From contig NC_067196.1 of assembly GCF_000699445.3 (NCBI RefSeq), positions 37,282,616 to 37,346,615 on the forward strand: a stretch of 64,000 nucleotides of DNA. The letters run 5' to 3'. Below, in pieces: positions 44,892-54,698 of the stretch; within the stretch, counting starts at the first letter, position 1, and each line of letters opens with the position of its first letter. Origin of the DNA: Schistosoma haematobium (lineage: Eukaryota > Platyhelminthes > Trematoda > Strigeidida > Schistosomatidae). The notes beneath the pieces were generated by a model, which made no database searches, was not told the DNA's origin, and was given only the letters and a program-made list of their open reading frames with translations. Position numbers and translations under genes: made by a program.

Positions 44892-45245
44892 TGTTAAGGA
44901 GATCCAGAAAACTCCTCGTAAAAGCCGAGAAAAGCTCTGAAAACACTGAGAGGCATATTATACAATCAGCGCTTACTAGAAGATCTGCCAGAAACATCAA
45001 GAAAGTGAAAACTCAAATGTGGAGCTTCTGATTGGCTGATTACTATACTGCTACCATGTTTAGTAGCATTCCAGAATCTTCGGGAAACCCAACGACATCC
45101 AAAATACTATGAAAAGCCCTATATTTTGTGTACTAAAACGAACCTTTGGAGTGAAGTGCTTCTCGCATATTTTGTGCCTTTTCTCTTGTGTTCAGGTCGC
45201 TGTGTAGTTCTAGCTTGGGGGTTACTAGGAGAGCTTAGGAACCGA
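44892..45245 (+). repeat. Probable 3' LTR of element D
   Basis: Starts TGTTAAGGAG right after the polypurine tract. The right boundary is not defined; no 5' LTR copy is present in the window to compare. Confidence 0.45.
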
Positions 45246-45249
45246 ATAT

Positions 45250-46250
45250 AGAGTTCAATCAGCAAGACTCATCGATCACATCAACAGACAGACAAATATC
45301 TAGGGCTGCTTTACAATCCGCTCTCGCAATAAGTTAGTCAAGCACGAACGAAACCCATGCTGCTCGTCAGTTAACAGACTGTATGAACCTATGTGGCTTA
45401 GTAACTTAACCCGAATTATCTTTTCAAGTAACTTAACGACTTTGCCATTTAGACTGACAGACCGGTAATTGGATACGATCTATCTCTGACCATCCTTAAA
45501 TATAGAACTGACTAAAGCATCTTTCTGATCTCTAGGGAGTTGAGCGAATGAAAGGAACATGTTGAAGAGCGTCGCGAGCGGTCTTCAAATGATGTCCGCG
45601 AGAAATAACAACAGTCGTGGATGTAACCCGACAGGGCCCGTAATCTTACAACGTTTGAGGTTAGTTATCATTGGAAGAACAGCTTCCTTAGTCACATGTA
45701 AAAATCCTATGGCTGGTATCTCGGTGTCATTGAGAAAAGTATTTGTAACAATACACGTAAAGTAGACTTAGCTAAAATAGCTTAAAAAAGTTTCAGCTTT
45801 TGCCCGATCTGATTCAGCTAGTAAATCTGAATTTTCGTGTAACACTAACAAGAGAATACCATCACTACTTTTTGTTCGCCGTTTAAAATACGAAAACAAT
45901 CGTTTCGGAGAAGTACTGTTATCATGCATCAACTGTCGTTCGTAAATAGTGCGGGATTTAGCTATTGCCTTTTTACATGCATTCTGGATTTTTCGATATT
46001 CATATACAAATGATGCATGTCCTGTTGACAAGAATAAGTCCCAAAAGTGTTTCCTACTCTTTAAATCGTGTACAGTGCGTCCGAAACTCAAAGTAAAGTA
46101 CAGCGTGACCATTATTCACTAGTGAGTGAAGTTTGTTTAGCCATTTAGCTTTCCAGTTCTAAACTCCGTAATAGCATTCTTCAACTTGATCAGATCCTCA
46201 AGCGTCAAATCTGATTGGATACGAATAGTTGAATCACGAGTCATGTGTGC
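45250..46250 (-). pseudogene. CR1-like LINE fragment (linker and start of RT)
   Basis: On the minus strand, 46112-45768 encodes the basic linker between endonuclease and RT. Further on are GPVGLHPRLL, VSNYRSVSLNGKV and EQHGFRS, the first RT blocks of CR1-type LINEs, broken by stops and frame changes. The catalytic blocks and the 3' end are absent: the sequence stops at about 45340, close to element D's 3' LTR. Confidence 0.75.
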
Positions 46251-47780
46251 TTATTCAGTATTAAGACATACCAAGATTTACGAGTACCAACTCCAATATC
46301 TTTCTTGGATAGGACTAGCCTCCAAAATATTTATCGAGTATTAAAACATTCGCGACATGTACACCTGAAAAACACTTCGACAATACATTGCTAATGAGAA
46401 AAACTTCATTATTTCACATGTCATCAGTGCATAAGCAAAATCCCAAATAATTCTGCATCGCTTCAAATCACGGACATGTAAGATAACACACTCGATCTTC
46501 AAAAGCCCAATAAAATAATTATACAGAAGATTAGACTCTCACAGAAGCTTTCTGAATAAGTAATTACAGGAAATGTTGATCTTCTATCGTCTATATAAAA
46601 ATGTGAAGTTAAACTAGAAATTGAAGGGATAATAATAATTATTATTCTCAGTCTAGGCGTGTAAGTTATTGATATTAGTGTTTTTTACTACGAACTGTGT
46701 GAAAATTTACATGAAGTGTTAATATCCGGGCTCTTCTTTGCTAAATTAGTTGAGGCGGAGTCATTTGGTTTATAAGTTATTGTTGTGAAGTCTAATGTTA
46801 GTTTGAGACATGTAGTGTCGGTTATTATGTTAAGCCCATGTACCTTATTCTAGCTTTCGAACAGCCCAATCTATTCATTCTGTTAGTCACATTTTGACCT
46901 CGTTAATTATTCGCTTATCAATCTTGACTGCTTTTGTATGAGCGCGTAGGTGTGTGTACACTTGTAGTGACTCATTCATCACGAGAACACGACTGGTTTA
47001 ATAAAAACAATTATTATTATAACCAACTGTACCAGTGCTTGTTTTAATATGCTTTTGTTTGACTGTGCTAATGACAGCTATTTTGTGCTTCCATCCATAT
47101 ACACACACTTTGATTGTAACTTCGCGCGAATTCGGTTACGTTCTGTAACCAAGCTTGTATCCTGGCACGATCTCGGTATCCTTTCGATACCATGAGATCG
47201 CCAGCAAATATATATCTCGATTTGGTGCATTAATTGCCTTCTGGTATTTGGCTTCTCGGAGATTTTATGGATTTATTTGGTTACGTCCAACCTTCGCCTT
47301 CTGATTTACTTGGCACGTGTTTCTTGGTAGCGGTGTTCATAGTTAATCTCAACTCGACGCCACGCTACAGTATAATGATTGAAGAAACGGTTGATCCGTT
47401 TTCATTTAGAAAAGTCATCTTTTATTCACAGGATTGTTCTTATGCTTGCTATATTGCACGGTCTTTTAGATGTTATCCCTTACGGTGAATAAACAGAATT
47501 GCCTTTAGATTTGCTCATACACACACATATATATACTTCAGTTTAGCATTGGTTTTGAAGAATATTCTGATGTTTGTACATGAAATCAACCGATAGTTTT
47601 AGCACACAAACTATTCTCAAGTAAAAATCAATAGAGACTAAAGTGTTAAAATAACTTCAAATCATTTAATGAGAATACTTTGAACTGTAATATGGTTTTG
47701 TTTCTAAAAATTCACATCTGACACTATATATTTAAACACAGATTAGATGTTATCAGTTTGTATATGACAATTAAATCGGA
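46251..47780. other. Non-coding, with a dispersed repeat
   Basis: No gene recognised. It contains a repeat also found reversed at about 62280-62460, and a short imperfect hairpin at about 47166-47198 (GATCTCGGTATC with GATACCATGAGATC). Probably intron or 5' flank of the FIS1-like gene. Confidence 0.4.
46790..46985 (+). repeat. Dispersed repeat, copy 1
   Basis: Matches the reverse complement of about 62280-62460 at roughly four bases in five, with landmarks TTAATTATTCGCTTAT, TGTGTACACTT and TATTCATTCT. No coding content; possibly a solo LTR or MITE. Confidence 0.6.
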
Positions 47781-48048
47781 ATGTCATTTATTTTAAAGTT
47801 ATTCATCATCCTACACTTCGGAATTGGTTATATTTTGCTCTATACATACGAACTGATTTCAATATTGTTGACAAAATTCAAACCAACACTAATGAACCCA
47901 ATTAGACAATTAAGTCAAAATGATGCATCATGTAGAACTACTAACCTACCCGACAATAAAAAGTTATTTAGATATAAATTGTATTTAGATTATGCTGTAA
48001 ATTTGTTGAAAACTACTAAGAAATCTAATGTAATGGAAGCTATCGAAG
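47781..48048 (+). CDS. FIS1: FIS1-like mitochondrial fission protein, N-terminal exon
   Basis: FIS1 is a small tail-anchored outer-mitochondrial-membrane protein with a TPR-like helical bundle that helps recruit the fission machinery. The end of this exon (LYLDYAVNLLK, then NVMEAIE) aligns with the first TPR-like helices (FEYAWCLVR-type). It ends in GAAG, leaving one base of a codon. The next exon (53063) supplies exactly two bases, and the joined segment aligns with the family without a gap. The first 30 residues of this open stretch are hydrophobic and not FIS1-like, so the true exon may begin later. The donor that should follow GAAG is absent: LINE G starts at the next base and TAA comes one codon on. 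Confidence 0.7.
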
Positions 48049-48192
48049 CCTAAAACCATAAATAAGAATAGTCATAATAGGTTTCTCACTCCACACCCTA
48101 CCTACATTCCCCAGGATCGCAACTGTAATTACTCTCAGAAAGAAAACCTCTCACACCCTTTAGTACCGACCCATCACATAACAACGGCTCCC

Positions 48193-48477
48193 ATGTATAA
48201 CAACAGTCGCAACTCCTCGCAGTTACGCGTAGCAGACCCCTCTCACGCTAACGTAAATAGCCATAACAGGGGCTACGAGTCTAACCATCAAGACTATTTT
48301 GTAAATAACCATACACTTCACAGTAGGCCTGTACAAGATTTTTTTGGAATAAGACCCCTAGTGACACCTCTGTTGAAGCATATAGCCCAGGTTATTTCAA
48401 ACCACATGCAAACCATAAATTTGTTTCCTCCGTACAGTTCCCATCAGAGAACACTCCCACCCTTTCCTCCTGGGTAA
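48193..48477 (+). CDS. LINE G upstream open frame, possible ORF1
   Basis: 94 codons, Asn/Ser/His-rich with proline runs near the end and no recognised domain. It lies in a different frame from ORF2, which starts 71 bp later. It could be a short ORF1 or just leader sequence. Confidence 0.35.
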   Translation: MYNNSRNSSQLRVADPSHANVNSHNRGYESNHQDYFVNNHTLHSRPVQDFFGIRPLVTPLLKHIAQVISNHMQTINLFPPYSSHQRTLPPFPPG

Positions 48478-48548
48478 ACTCCCCAATCAACTTTACTAGC
48501 TCATTTGATACATCTCCCACTAAGTCTAGCTATCAAAATACCGAGCTA

Positions 48549-51485
48549 ATGAAGAACATCCAATCCCTCACATCAAACTCATCTCACACCCGCGAGGGTT
48601 ACGATGACTTTATCCGAGATACCCTCACCCATTTTAACTTAGTAGGCCACTTGCTTAATATATGTCTTATCAACGCTCGATCGATCTGCAACAAAAAGAC
48701 GGATTTAGCCCTGTTTGTATCCATATACCAACCATCACTTATTATTATATCTGAAGCATGGACGAACAGTAATATTTCCGACCGAAGTATATCTCTTGAT
48801 AACTATTTGCTATATAGAAGCGATAGATTGAATGGACGAGGCGGAGGATGCCTTATTCACGCTCACTCTAGCCTAAACTCACTGCTATGTGATATGCCTG
48901 AACTAAACAAACCGAAGGATTCGGTGTGGATTGTATTAAAGCCGTCGAATTCCGTTACCTTACTGCTTGGCTGTGTTTATCGTCAACCTAACGCATCAAT
49001 AGATGAAATAGCAGTATTATCGGAGGTATTCACACTAGCATCATCCCTCTCATTCACAGGCAAGCTCATTTGTGGTGACTTCAATATGCCTGAAATTTCT
49101 TGGCTGCCAGTCAAAGCGCCGAGACGTGATGAATCATTTACTGAATGTCTAGAGCTTGGACAATGGACTCAGTATGTCGATAGCCCTACCAGACATCGAA
49201 ACATCTTAGACTTAGTCTTTACCAGTGGCCTCATCCCCAATACTTTGTATATTGGAAAAACGTTCCCAGGTAGTGATCATAACATTGTCATATGCAGCCT
49301 TAATGTAAAAGCCACAACCGATAGAAGTAAAACCGTAACACTTCGTAGAAACTATCGCAAGGTTGATTGGAATAACTTCCACAATTACCTAAGAAGCACT
49401 GATTGTAGAACTTTCTTTACCTCAAACAATACCGACACATTAACCAATATATTTTATCACAACATCAAAAGTATCATCAACAACATCGCACCTTTAGAAT
49501 ACTGTAAACCTACGTTCTCCAAAGATCTCTATATACCGATCAGTACAAGAAGACGTCTTCAAAGACATTGTACTCGATTCCACAACTTAAATGACTTTTC
49601 CTCTTTAGTAACGATGACAGAAATACTTGTCCGAACAGAGGCAATAAGTAAACAAAAAGCAGTAGCACAGGAAAAACGTGCAGTTGAACTTAATAATAAC
49701 TCCTCTGCACTCACCATACTGCTCCAAAATAAACTTAAACGCTCTAAATCGAGAGGGAGTATATTCATTACAGGCAAACAAGTATACGAAGATCCCAAAC
49801 TTATCACAGAATTATTTAGTGGACATTTTTGTTTCTCACTAACTAACGAAAAACCATTTAATGATTCAGAACCAATCCCAGTAACTCCCTGTGAAATTAC
49901 TAATGTAGAATTCAGTGTACAAAATATCTCCAAGGCAATCAGTACATTGGAACACTCCTACACTGATGGACCAGATGGTATTCCATCTAGCATGTTAAAA
50001 CGTGGAGGTGATGATATGTGTGTTTCGCTTCTCAAACAATTCGCGATATCACTCTCTTCAGCGTGTTACCCTACTGCCTGGAAAACTACACATATCATTC
50101 CCAAAATTAAAACAGGACCCGAAGCAAACGTTGAAAATTACCGACCTATAAACATAACTTCAGTGGTATCCAGAGTGATGGAAAAAGTAGTTAAGGCGGC
50201 TGTAATCCAACATCTACTAACTAATAATCTCATCTCGACCTCCCAGCATGGATTTCTTAGGTCCAGATCATGCGATACATGCCTAGTAGACTACCTGAAT
50301 GATATAACTCTGAAACGAGACAGCGGACTCCTTGTATCAGTCCTATTCCTAGACTTTAAGAAAGCCTTTGATAAGGTCCCACACAAAAGGCTACTCGTCA
50401 AACTAAAGTCCTTCGGAATACACAAACCACTGTACTCATGGTTTGCTTCGTTCTTAACAGAACGTAAACAGATGGTAAAGTACAATGACTGTCTCTCTTC
50501 CCGTAGACCAATCACCAGTGGAGTCATCCAGGGAAGCGTATTAGGTCCACTTTTGTTTCTTATGTATATAAACGATATATGTAACACCATAGAATTTGGG
50601 AAACCATACTTATATGCTGATGATCTCAAAATAGTATACAGCTATAAGCCTGAGACACTAAGCGAAAGTGTATCTCAGATCCAAAAGGACCTCAATAACT
50701 TAACTATCTGGAGTGAAAAGTGGCAATTACCATTTAACCTCAACAAGTGCGGGATCATGCACTTTGGAAAGCATCCCTATAAACAGCGACTTCACTTAAA
50801 TGAATGTAGAGTCCAAACACTCGAATCAGTACACGATTTAGGAATTAACTACACAGGAAGCCTGAACTTTGAAGAACATGCCTCCTCTATTATTTCTAAA
50901 TCTAGACGGCTAATTGGTTTTATAATGAAAAACTTTTTCACAACAGAGGCTAAGCTTACTCTCTACAAAATATGTGTACGACCCTCCCTTGAATACTGCT
51001 CTTTTGTCTTCTCTAATATGAATATCGCAGACAAGATAAGAGTAGAAGATGTTCAAAGACGTTTCACACGTCAACCAATAGGATGTAACTCGAATATCGA
51101 TTACACAGACAGATGTAAGCATCTATCTTTAGAACCTTTATGGCACCGTAGGCTAAAAAACAATTTAATATTTCTCTACAAAGCGATATATGGGCTCTCC
51201 TTTCTAACCTCCTGCCCGACTATCACCCACGACCCAGCCTATAGACTTAGAAACAACGCATATACACTACTTACCGTAAAACACAAAAAAGAAATGCGTT
51301 GTAAGTTTTTTACAGTACGGTATAGTGTATTGTGGAACAGGCTGCCAATGCCTATCCGTAACTGCGATACGTTTACCAGATTCAAAAAGCTAATAACCAT
51401 ATTTCTAGACTCCAAAGAGCTTCAACATTTCCTTGAACTCCCGCCCACCGATGAGGCACTTTATTACGGACCGCCTAGTATCTAG
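48549..51485 (+). CDS. LINE G ORF2: endonuclease-reverse transcriptase, intact
   Basis: 978 codons without a stop, usual length for CR1-type ORF2. The EEP endonuclease covers roughly residues 40-255 (NARSICNKK, EAWTNSNISD, YRQPNAS, GDFNMPEISW, SDHNIV). The RT covers roughly 515-770 (NYRPINITSV, SQHGFLRSRS, VLFLDFKKAFDKV, SGVIQGSVLGPLLF) with an intact catalytic YADDLK. The C-terminal region has the CR1-type SKSRRLIGFI and VRPSLEYC. The start is the first ATG of the frame. This is the only uninterrupted transposon enzyme in the window, so the element may be active or recently so. A small upstream frame may be the remnant of a first ORF. Confidence 0.95.
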   Translation: MKNIQSLTSNSSHTREGYDDFIRDTLTHFNLVGHLLNICLINARSICNKKTDLALFVSIYQPSLIIISEAWTNSNISDRSISLDNYLLYRSDRLNGRGGGCLIHAHSSLNSLLCDMPELNKPKDSVWIVLKPSNSVTLLLGCVYRQPNASIDEIAVLSEVFTLASSLSFTGKLICGDFNMPEISWLPVKAPRRDESFTECLELGQWTQYVDSPTRHRNILDLVFTSGLIPNTLYIGKTFPGSDHNIVICSLNVKATTDRSKTVTLRRNYRKVDWNNFHNYLRSTDCRTFFTSNNTDTLTNIFYHNIKSIINNIAPLEYCKPTFSKDLYIPISTRRRLQRHCTRFHNLNDFSSLVTMTEILVRTEAISKQKAVAQEKRAVELNNNSSALTILLQNKLKRSKSRGSIFITGKQVYEDPKLITELFSGHFCFSLTNEKPFNDSEPIPVTPCEITNVEFSVQNISKAISTLEHSYTDGPDGIPSSMLKRGGDDMCVSLLKQFAISLSSACYPTAWKTTHIIPKIKTGPEANVENYRPINITSVVSRVMEKVVKAAVIQHLLTNNLISTSQHGFLRSRSCDTCLVDYLNDITLKRDSGLLVSVLFLDFKKAFDKVPHKRLLVKLKSFGIHKPLYSWFASFLTERKQMVKYNDCLSSRRPITSGVIQGSVLGPLLFLMYINDICNTIEFGKPYLYADDLKIVYSYKPETLSESVSQIQKDLNNLTIWSEKWQLPFNLNKCGIMHFGKHPYKQRLHLNECRVQTLESVHDLGINYTGSLNFEEHASSIISKSRRLIGFIMKNFFTTEAKLTLYKICVRPSLEYCSFVFSNMNIADKIRVEDVQRRFTRQPIGCNSNIDYTDRCKHLSLEPLWHRRLKNNLIFLYKAIYGLSFLTSCPTITHDPAYRLRNNAYTLLTVKHKKEMRCKFFTVRYSVLWNRLPMPIRNCDTFTRFKKLITIFLDSKELQHFLELPPTDEALYYGPPSI

Positions 51486-53012
51486 AAAGAACAAGATTAT
51501 AACAAGTTCGACTGTTACTAATACGAATATAACCAAATCACAGAATATATGGCTTATCCTTTCCTATTATTCATTGTTTATTAATCATGGCCTTATGCTC
51601 CTAACCCTAGCCTTCAGTTCCCAAATCTCTACAGGTTGAATGTACATTATTCTTCCTAAAGTCATGCCTTTTTTTCTACTGCAAGTAGACAGATAGCTCA
51701 ATTTTATGGATGCTGATCTACTAAGGCCGATCATACAAAGCTCAAAATTTGGCCACAAAGTCTTGTGAGTTTCTTAATGTTTTATTTGTCTTACCCTGAC
51801 ATTTTTTTCTACAATTTTATACCCTCTCATATCTTTTGATTTGTTATAAGTCCTTACTTCTTTAAACCATTAGTTATTTTCATAGCAGTGTGATATACTA
51901 TATGGACATCTAACCCATAAAACAGACTTTTCAACTATCTGATTTGCTTGTAACATGGACCTAGTAGAGACAGTGTATTCCAACCATGGGCTTTGATTAA
52001 AGCAGTATTCATACTTACCACAAACGTAAGAGAGCCTAACATCACAAAAGGAGGGAGGGTGGCGTTACTGACTAGCAAACATGATGGTGGGGAGATAAAT
52101 TCAATCCACCCATGTCTGTAGGGCAGAACATTTTGTTTAATTACGGCTCCTTATGGTTTAGTGGGATGTCACGAACTTATGGTATTGATGCTGATTTATC
52201 ACGCAAAATACCTCATTAAATCGTGTTACGAACGTTGAATTGGTTTCACTTCCTACCCAGTAATCCTATTACAAGCAAACTAGACAATTCGCGAATATAC
52301 GAAGCCTACTCATGACCCTATAATACCTGAAAAAAATAATAATACAAAAAAACGAAAGGGGCTCTAATAGCTTCGATAATAAAAGGAAGATAGCCAATTG
52401 TATATCACCATACTGTTTCTAGCACTATATTTTATTTTATAACCACACATAATCCCATACTCTCAGCTCCTTTCCGAATCGCCTCCATTTGTCAGTTGTA
52501 TGTCCACTCACACCTTGTTAACACTTATTTTCTTTAACCTATTAAAATGCTCTCTCTTAACAAATACCTTAATAAAAGAAAATTAGACTGAGTAATCATA
52601 CCCTAAACATTTCTTCATGAATATTGGCTACTCTGCCTCTCGTTCTTTCTTTTACTTGCTCCCTCTTTCAGCCCCCTTGTGATATGGAACGAAAGATTTC
52701 ATCCTGCACTATCCTCAAAGCCTTAGACATTCCAAAGGGACATAAGGTTGCGACATTTAGAAGCTTCCACCTTCAATGGACCTATCCTTGACCATCAGTT
52801 GCACATTTGCAACGCAACTTTCGTGAAGCGCGCCAACTGTAGTACTGATTAAAACCATCTACATTCATATCTTATAAATTATCAACCCAGCTATGTAATT
52901 TACTACAGTGGATATTGTATCATTTGTATCAATTTGATCTTGCCTGTAAACTGGCATGCCTCATGTATCAAACTGTTATTTGAGAATAAAAGTATTATTA
53001 TTATTATTTTAT

Positions 53013-53062
53013 GTAAATTCTAATTTCAGATTACGTTTACATGAATATTTCTTAAAATGTAG
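53013..53062 (+). other. Residual intron of the FIS1-like gene next to LINE G
   Basis: Starts GTAAAT and ends TGTAG. Without the LINE this would be a 50-bp intron joining GAAG to ATATT in the right phase. Confidence 0.65.
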
Positions 53063-53142
53063 ATATTTTAAAAGACAATAAATTGACCAAACTACAAACT
53101 GATTGTTTATATCATTTGGCCGTTGGTTTCTTAAAATTAAAT
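53063..53142 (+). CDS. FIS1: FIS1-like protein, second readable exon
   Basis: 80 bp: two bases completing a split codon plus 26 codons. DCLYHLAVGFLKLN matches the most conserved FIS1 stretch (the YVFYLAVGNYRLK-type helix). Donor GTAATT at 53143. The exon boundary at this point agrees with the junction expected between the two TPR-like repeats. Confidence 0.85.
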
Positions 53143-53206
53143 GTAATTAAAAATGATTATTTTATTCCTTGATAATAATGTTCTTTTGTATTTATTTGTT
53201 TGGCAG

Positions 53207-53312
53207 GACTATCATAATGCTACCATCTATTGTCAGTGTTTGTTAACCATTGAACCAGATAATCAGAAAATCAAGAATCTGTTATTGGAAATCAAATCAC
53301 GCTCGTATGAAG
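53207..53312 (+). CDS. FIS1: FIS1-like protein, third readable exon
   Basis: Acceptor TTTGGCAG, then 35 codons plus one base, donor GTAATG. It starts DYHNATIYCQCLL and continues with IEPDNQKIKNLL, the second TPR-like repeat of FIS1 (EYEKALKY...EP.N..AKEL pattern). The last exon, which should encode the C-terminal membrane anchor, was not found before the window ends. The intron after this exon holds Gypsy copy B, starting 24 bp past the exon. Confidence 0.85.
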
Positions 53313-53336
53313 GTAATGATTATCTATGAGTATATG

Positions 53337-53603
53337 TGTAACAGCTTAGGTTGGTTGGTTAAGAGTTGACCTCAAACAACCAAGCATATGCCAAAACAGT
53401 ATTGTTCAAGTATTCATTCACTTCCTTGTTTTGTATCAGCGTTATATTCCCTTTTATCTTATATTGAATGTTGAGAGCCTTTGTTTGTCTGAACAGATAA
53501 TCCCACGCTCCACTGTGACTGCGCTAAGATCGAAATAAAGACCTATTCACTACTTGACTGGTTTCTTCTATCAATAGCACGAGGGTTACCTATAGACACG
53601 AAA
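53337..53603 (+). repeat. Gypsy copy B 5' LTR
   Basis: Begins TGTAACAGC, ends CACGAAA. One base (AAGAGTT versus AAAAGTT) separates it from the 3' LTR. Confidence 0.92.
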
Positions 53604-53604
53604 T

Positions 53605-53616
53605 TGGTGAGCCCGA
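53605..53616 (+). other. Gypsy copy B primer binding site
   Basis: TGGTGAGCCCGA, one base after the LTR, complementary to a tRNA 3' end; same site as in copy A. Confidence 0.75.
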
Positions 53617-53805
53617 TTGAACACAAATTTAACCTCATTTTTGTTATTAATATTATATTTTTTGTACTCAATCGTAAAAGTAGACCTGATTATCCGTAAA
53701 CTAAGTTGGATATATAAATAGTTTTTTTTTAATTACCTTAAGTTATTCGTTTTATAGAAACCATTTTTTCGTGCTAACTTTATTGCTATATTTGTCACAT
53801 ACCTC

Positions 53806-54690
53806 ATGTCAGACTCAATAGAAACCCATAATCTGGATGATTTGTCACCAGTGGAGATAGACACTGTTATGACTACGAAATCCCGACTTCCAGAATTTGA
53901 TCGTAGTGATCCTGAGTTGTGGTTTGCTCAACTAGAGCATTATTTCACGAGACACAATATCAAATCTGAAGGGATTCGCTATAGAGATTTCTGTTCTATC
54001 CTTCCTCCTTCAGTCGCCAAAGAAGTCCGTGACTTGATTTTAGATCTACCATCACCACAACCATACACCATCTTAAGACGAGAGATAATGAACCGTTTAT
54101 CATTATCAGATAGTCAAAGAATTCAAAGACTTTTTCAAGGTGAAACACTAGGTGATCGGTCGCCGTCACAGTTTTTACGTCACCTCCAAGTCTTAGTGGG
54201 TGATAACACAGTGGGTGAAGCAGTCCTAAAACAAGGATGGATACAAGCTCTCCCATGCTACGTCCAACACTGTTTGGATGCACAAGATCCTGAAACCTCA
54301 TTATCTCATTTAACGCGTATAGCCGACAGAATAATGGAAAGAGGTCCTCCAACTGGATCAGGCACAATAAATCACACACAAAAAGTAGAATCAGCAAAAG
54401 ACCCCGTAATAGAAGGACTCATTGCGAGTGTTAAGAGTCTCACTGAGGCTGTCACCAGAATGCAAATGGGTCATAGAAACAGGAGCAGGTCACCACAACG
54501 ACCACAATCCAAGTCACAAAACAGGTCACAAATGTCCAGACAATCTGGGCAGTTTTGTTGGTACCACTGGAAGTTTGGTGTCAACTCAACCAAGTGCATG
54601 CAACCATGCGCCTGGCCTAAGCATAATCCTAAGGCAGCGGGAAACGAGTACCCCCTCCCCAGGTCGCGACGACTGAGGAGGGGCGCCTAA
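53806..54690 (+). CDS. Gypsy copy B Gag
   Basis: 294 codons, open. The N-terminal half is a capsid-like region (LPEFDRSDPELWFAQLEHYF) and a linker rich in Arg, Ser and Gln follows. Near residues 249-266 lies FCWYHWKFG...CMQPC, spaced C-x2-H-x9-C-x3-C. This CHCC motif replaces the usual retroviral zinc knuckle in the CsRn1 clade of trematode Gypsy elements, which is the main ground for the clade call. It starts at the first ATG about 190 bp after the primer binding site. Pol lies in another frame just downstream, so Pol would need a frameshift. Confidence 0.9.
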   Translation: MSDSIETHNLDDLSPVEIDTVMTTKSRLPEFDRSDPELWFAQLEHYFTRHNIKSEGIRYRDFCSILPPSVAKEVRDLILDLPSPQPYTILRREIMNRLSLSDSQRIQRLFQGETLGDRSPSQFLRHLQVLVGDNTVGEAVLKQGWIQALPCYVQHCLDAQDPETSLSHLTRIADRIMERGPPTGSGTINHTQKVESAKDPVIEGLIASVKSLTEAVTRMQMGHRNRSRSPQRPQSKSQNRSQMSRQSGQFCWYHWKFGVNSTKCMQPCAWPKHNPKAAGNEYPLPRSRRLRRGA

Positions 54691-54698
54691 ACAGTCGC

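Larger units (their letters stand above)
30546..45245 (+). mobile_element. Element D: Mag-like Gypsy retrotransposon, split by two later insertions
   Basis: Three pieces are collinear parts of one element. Gag zinc knuckle and protease lie at 30546-31031, RT-RNase H-integrase at 38089-41041, and the pol C-terminus with polypurine tract and probable 3' LTR start at 44704-45245. The gaps are filled by Gypsy copy A and by LTR element E. All pieces carry stops and frame changes. It is the oldest layer of the nest. Clade assignment to Mag-type Gypsy is by protease and RT motifs and is tentative. Confidence 0.75.
48049..53012 (+). mobile_element. LINE G: full-length CR1-like LINE inserted at an exon/intron boundary
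   Basis: About 4.96 kb: a 5' leader with a short open frame (48193-48477), an intact 978-codon ORF, a 1.5-kb 3' UTR, and a terminal (TTA)n-type tail (52993-53012). CR1-type elements end in short tandem repeats and often lack target duplications; none was found. Insertion lies between GAAG (48048) and GTAAAT (53013), that is, between an exon end and its donor. Confidence 0.85.
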
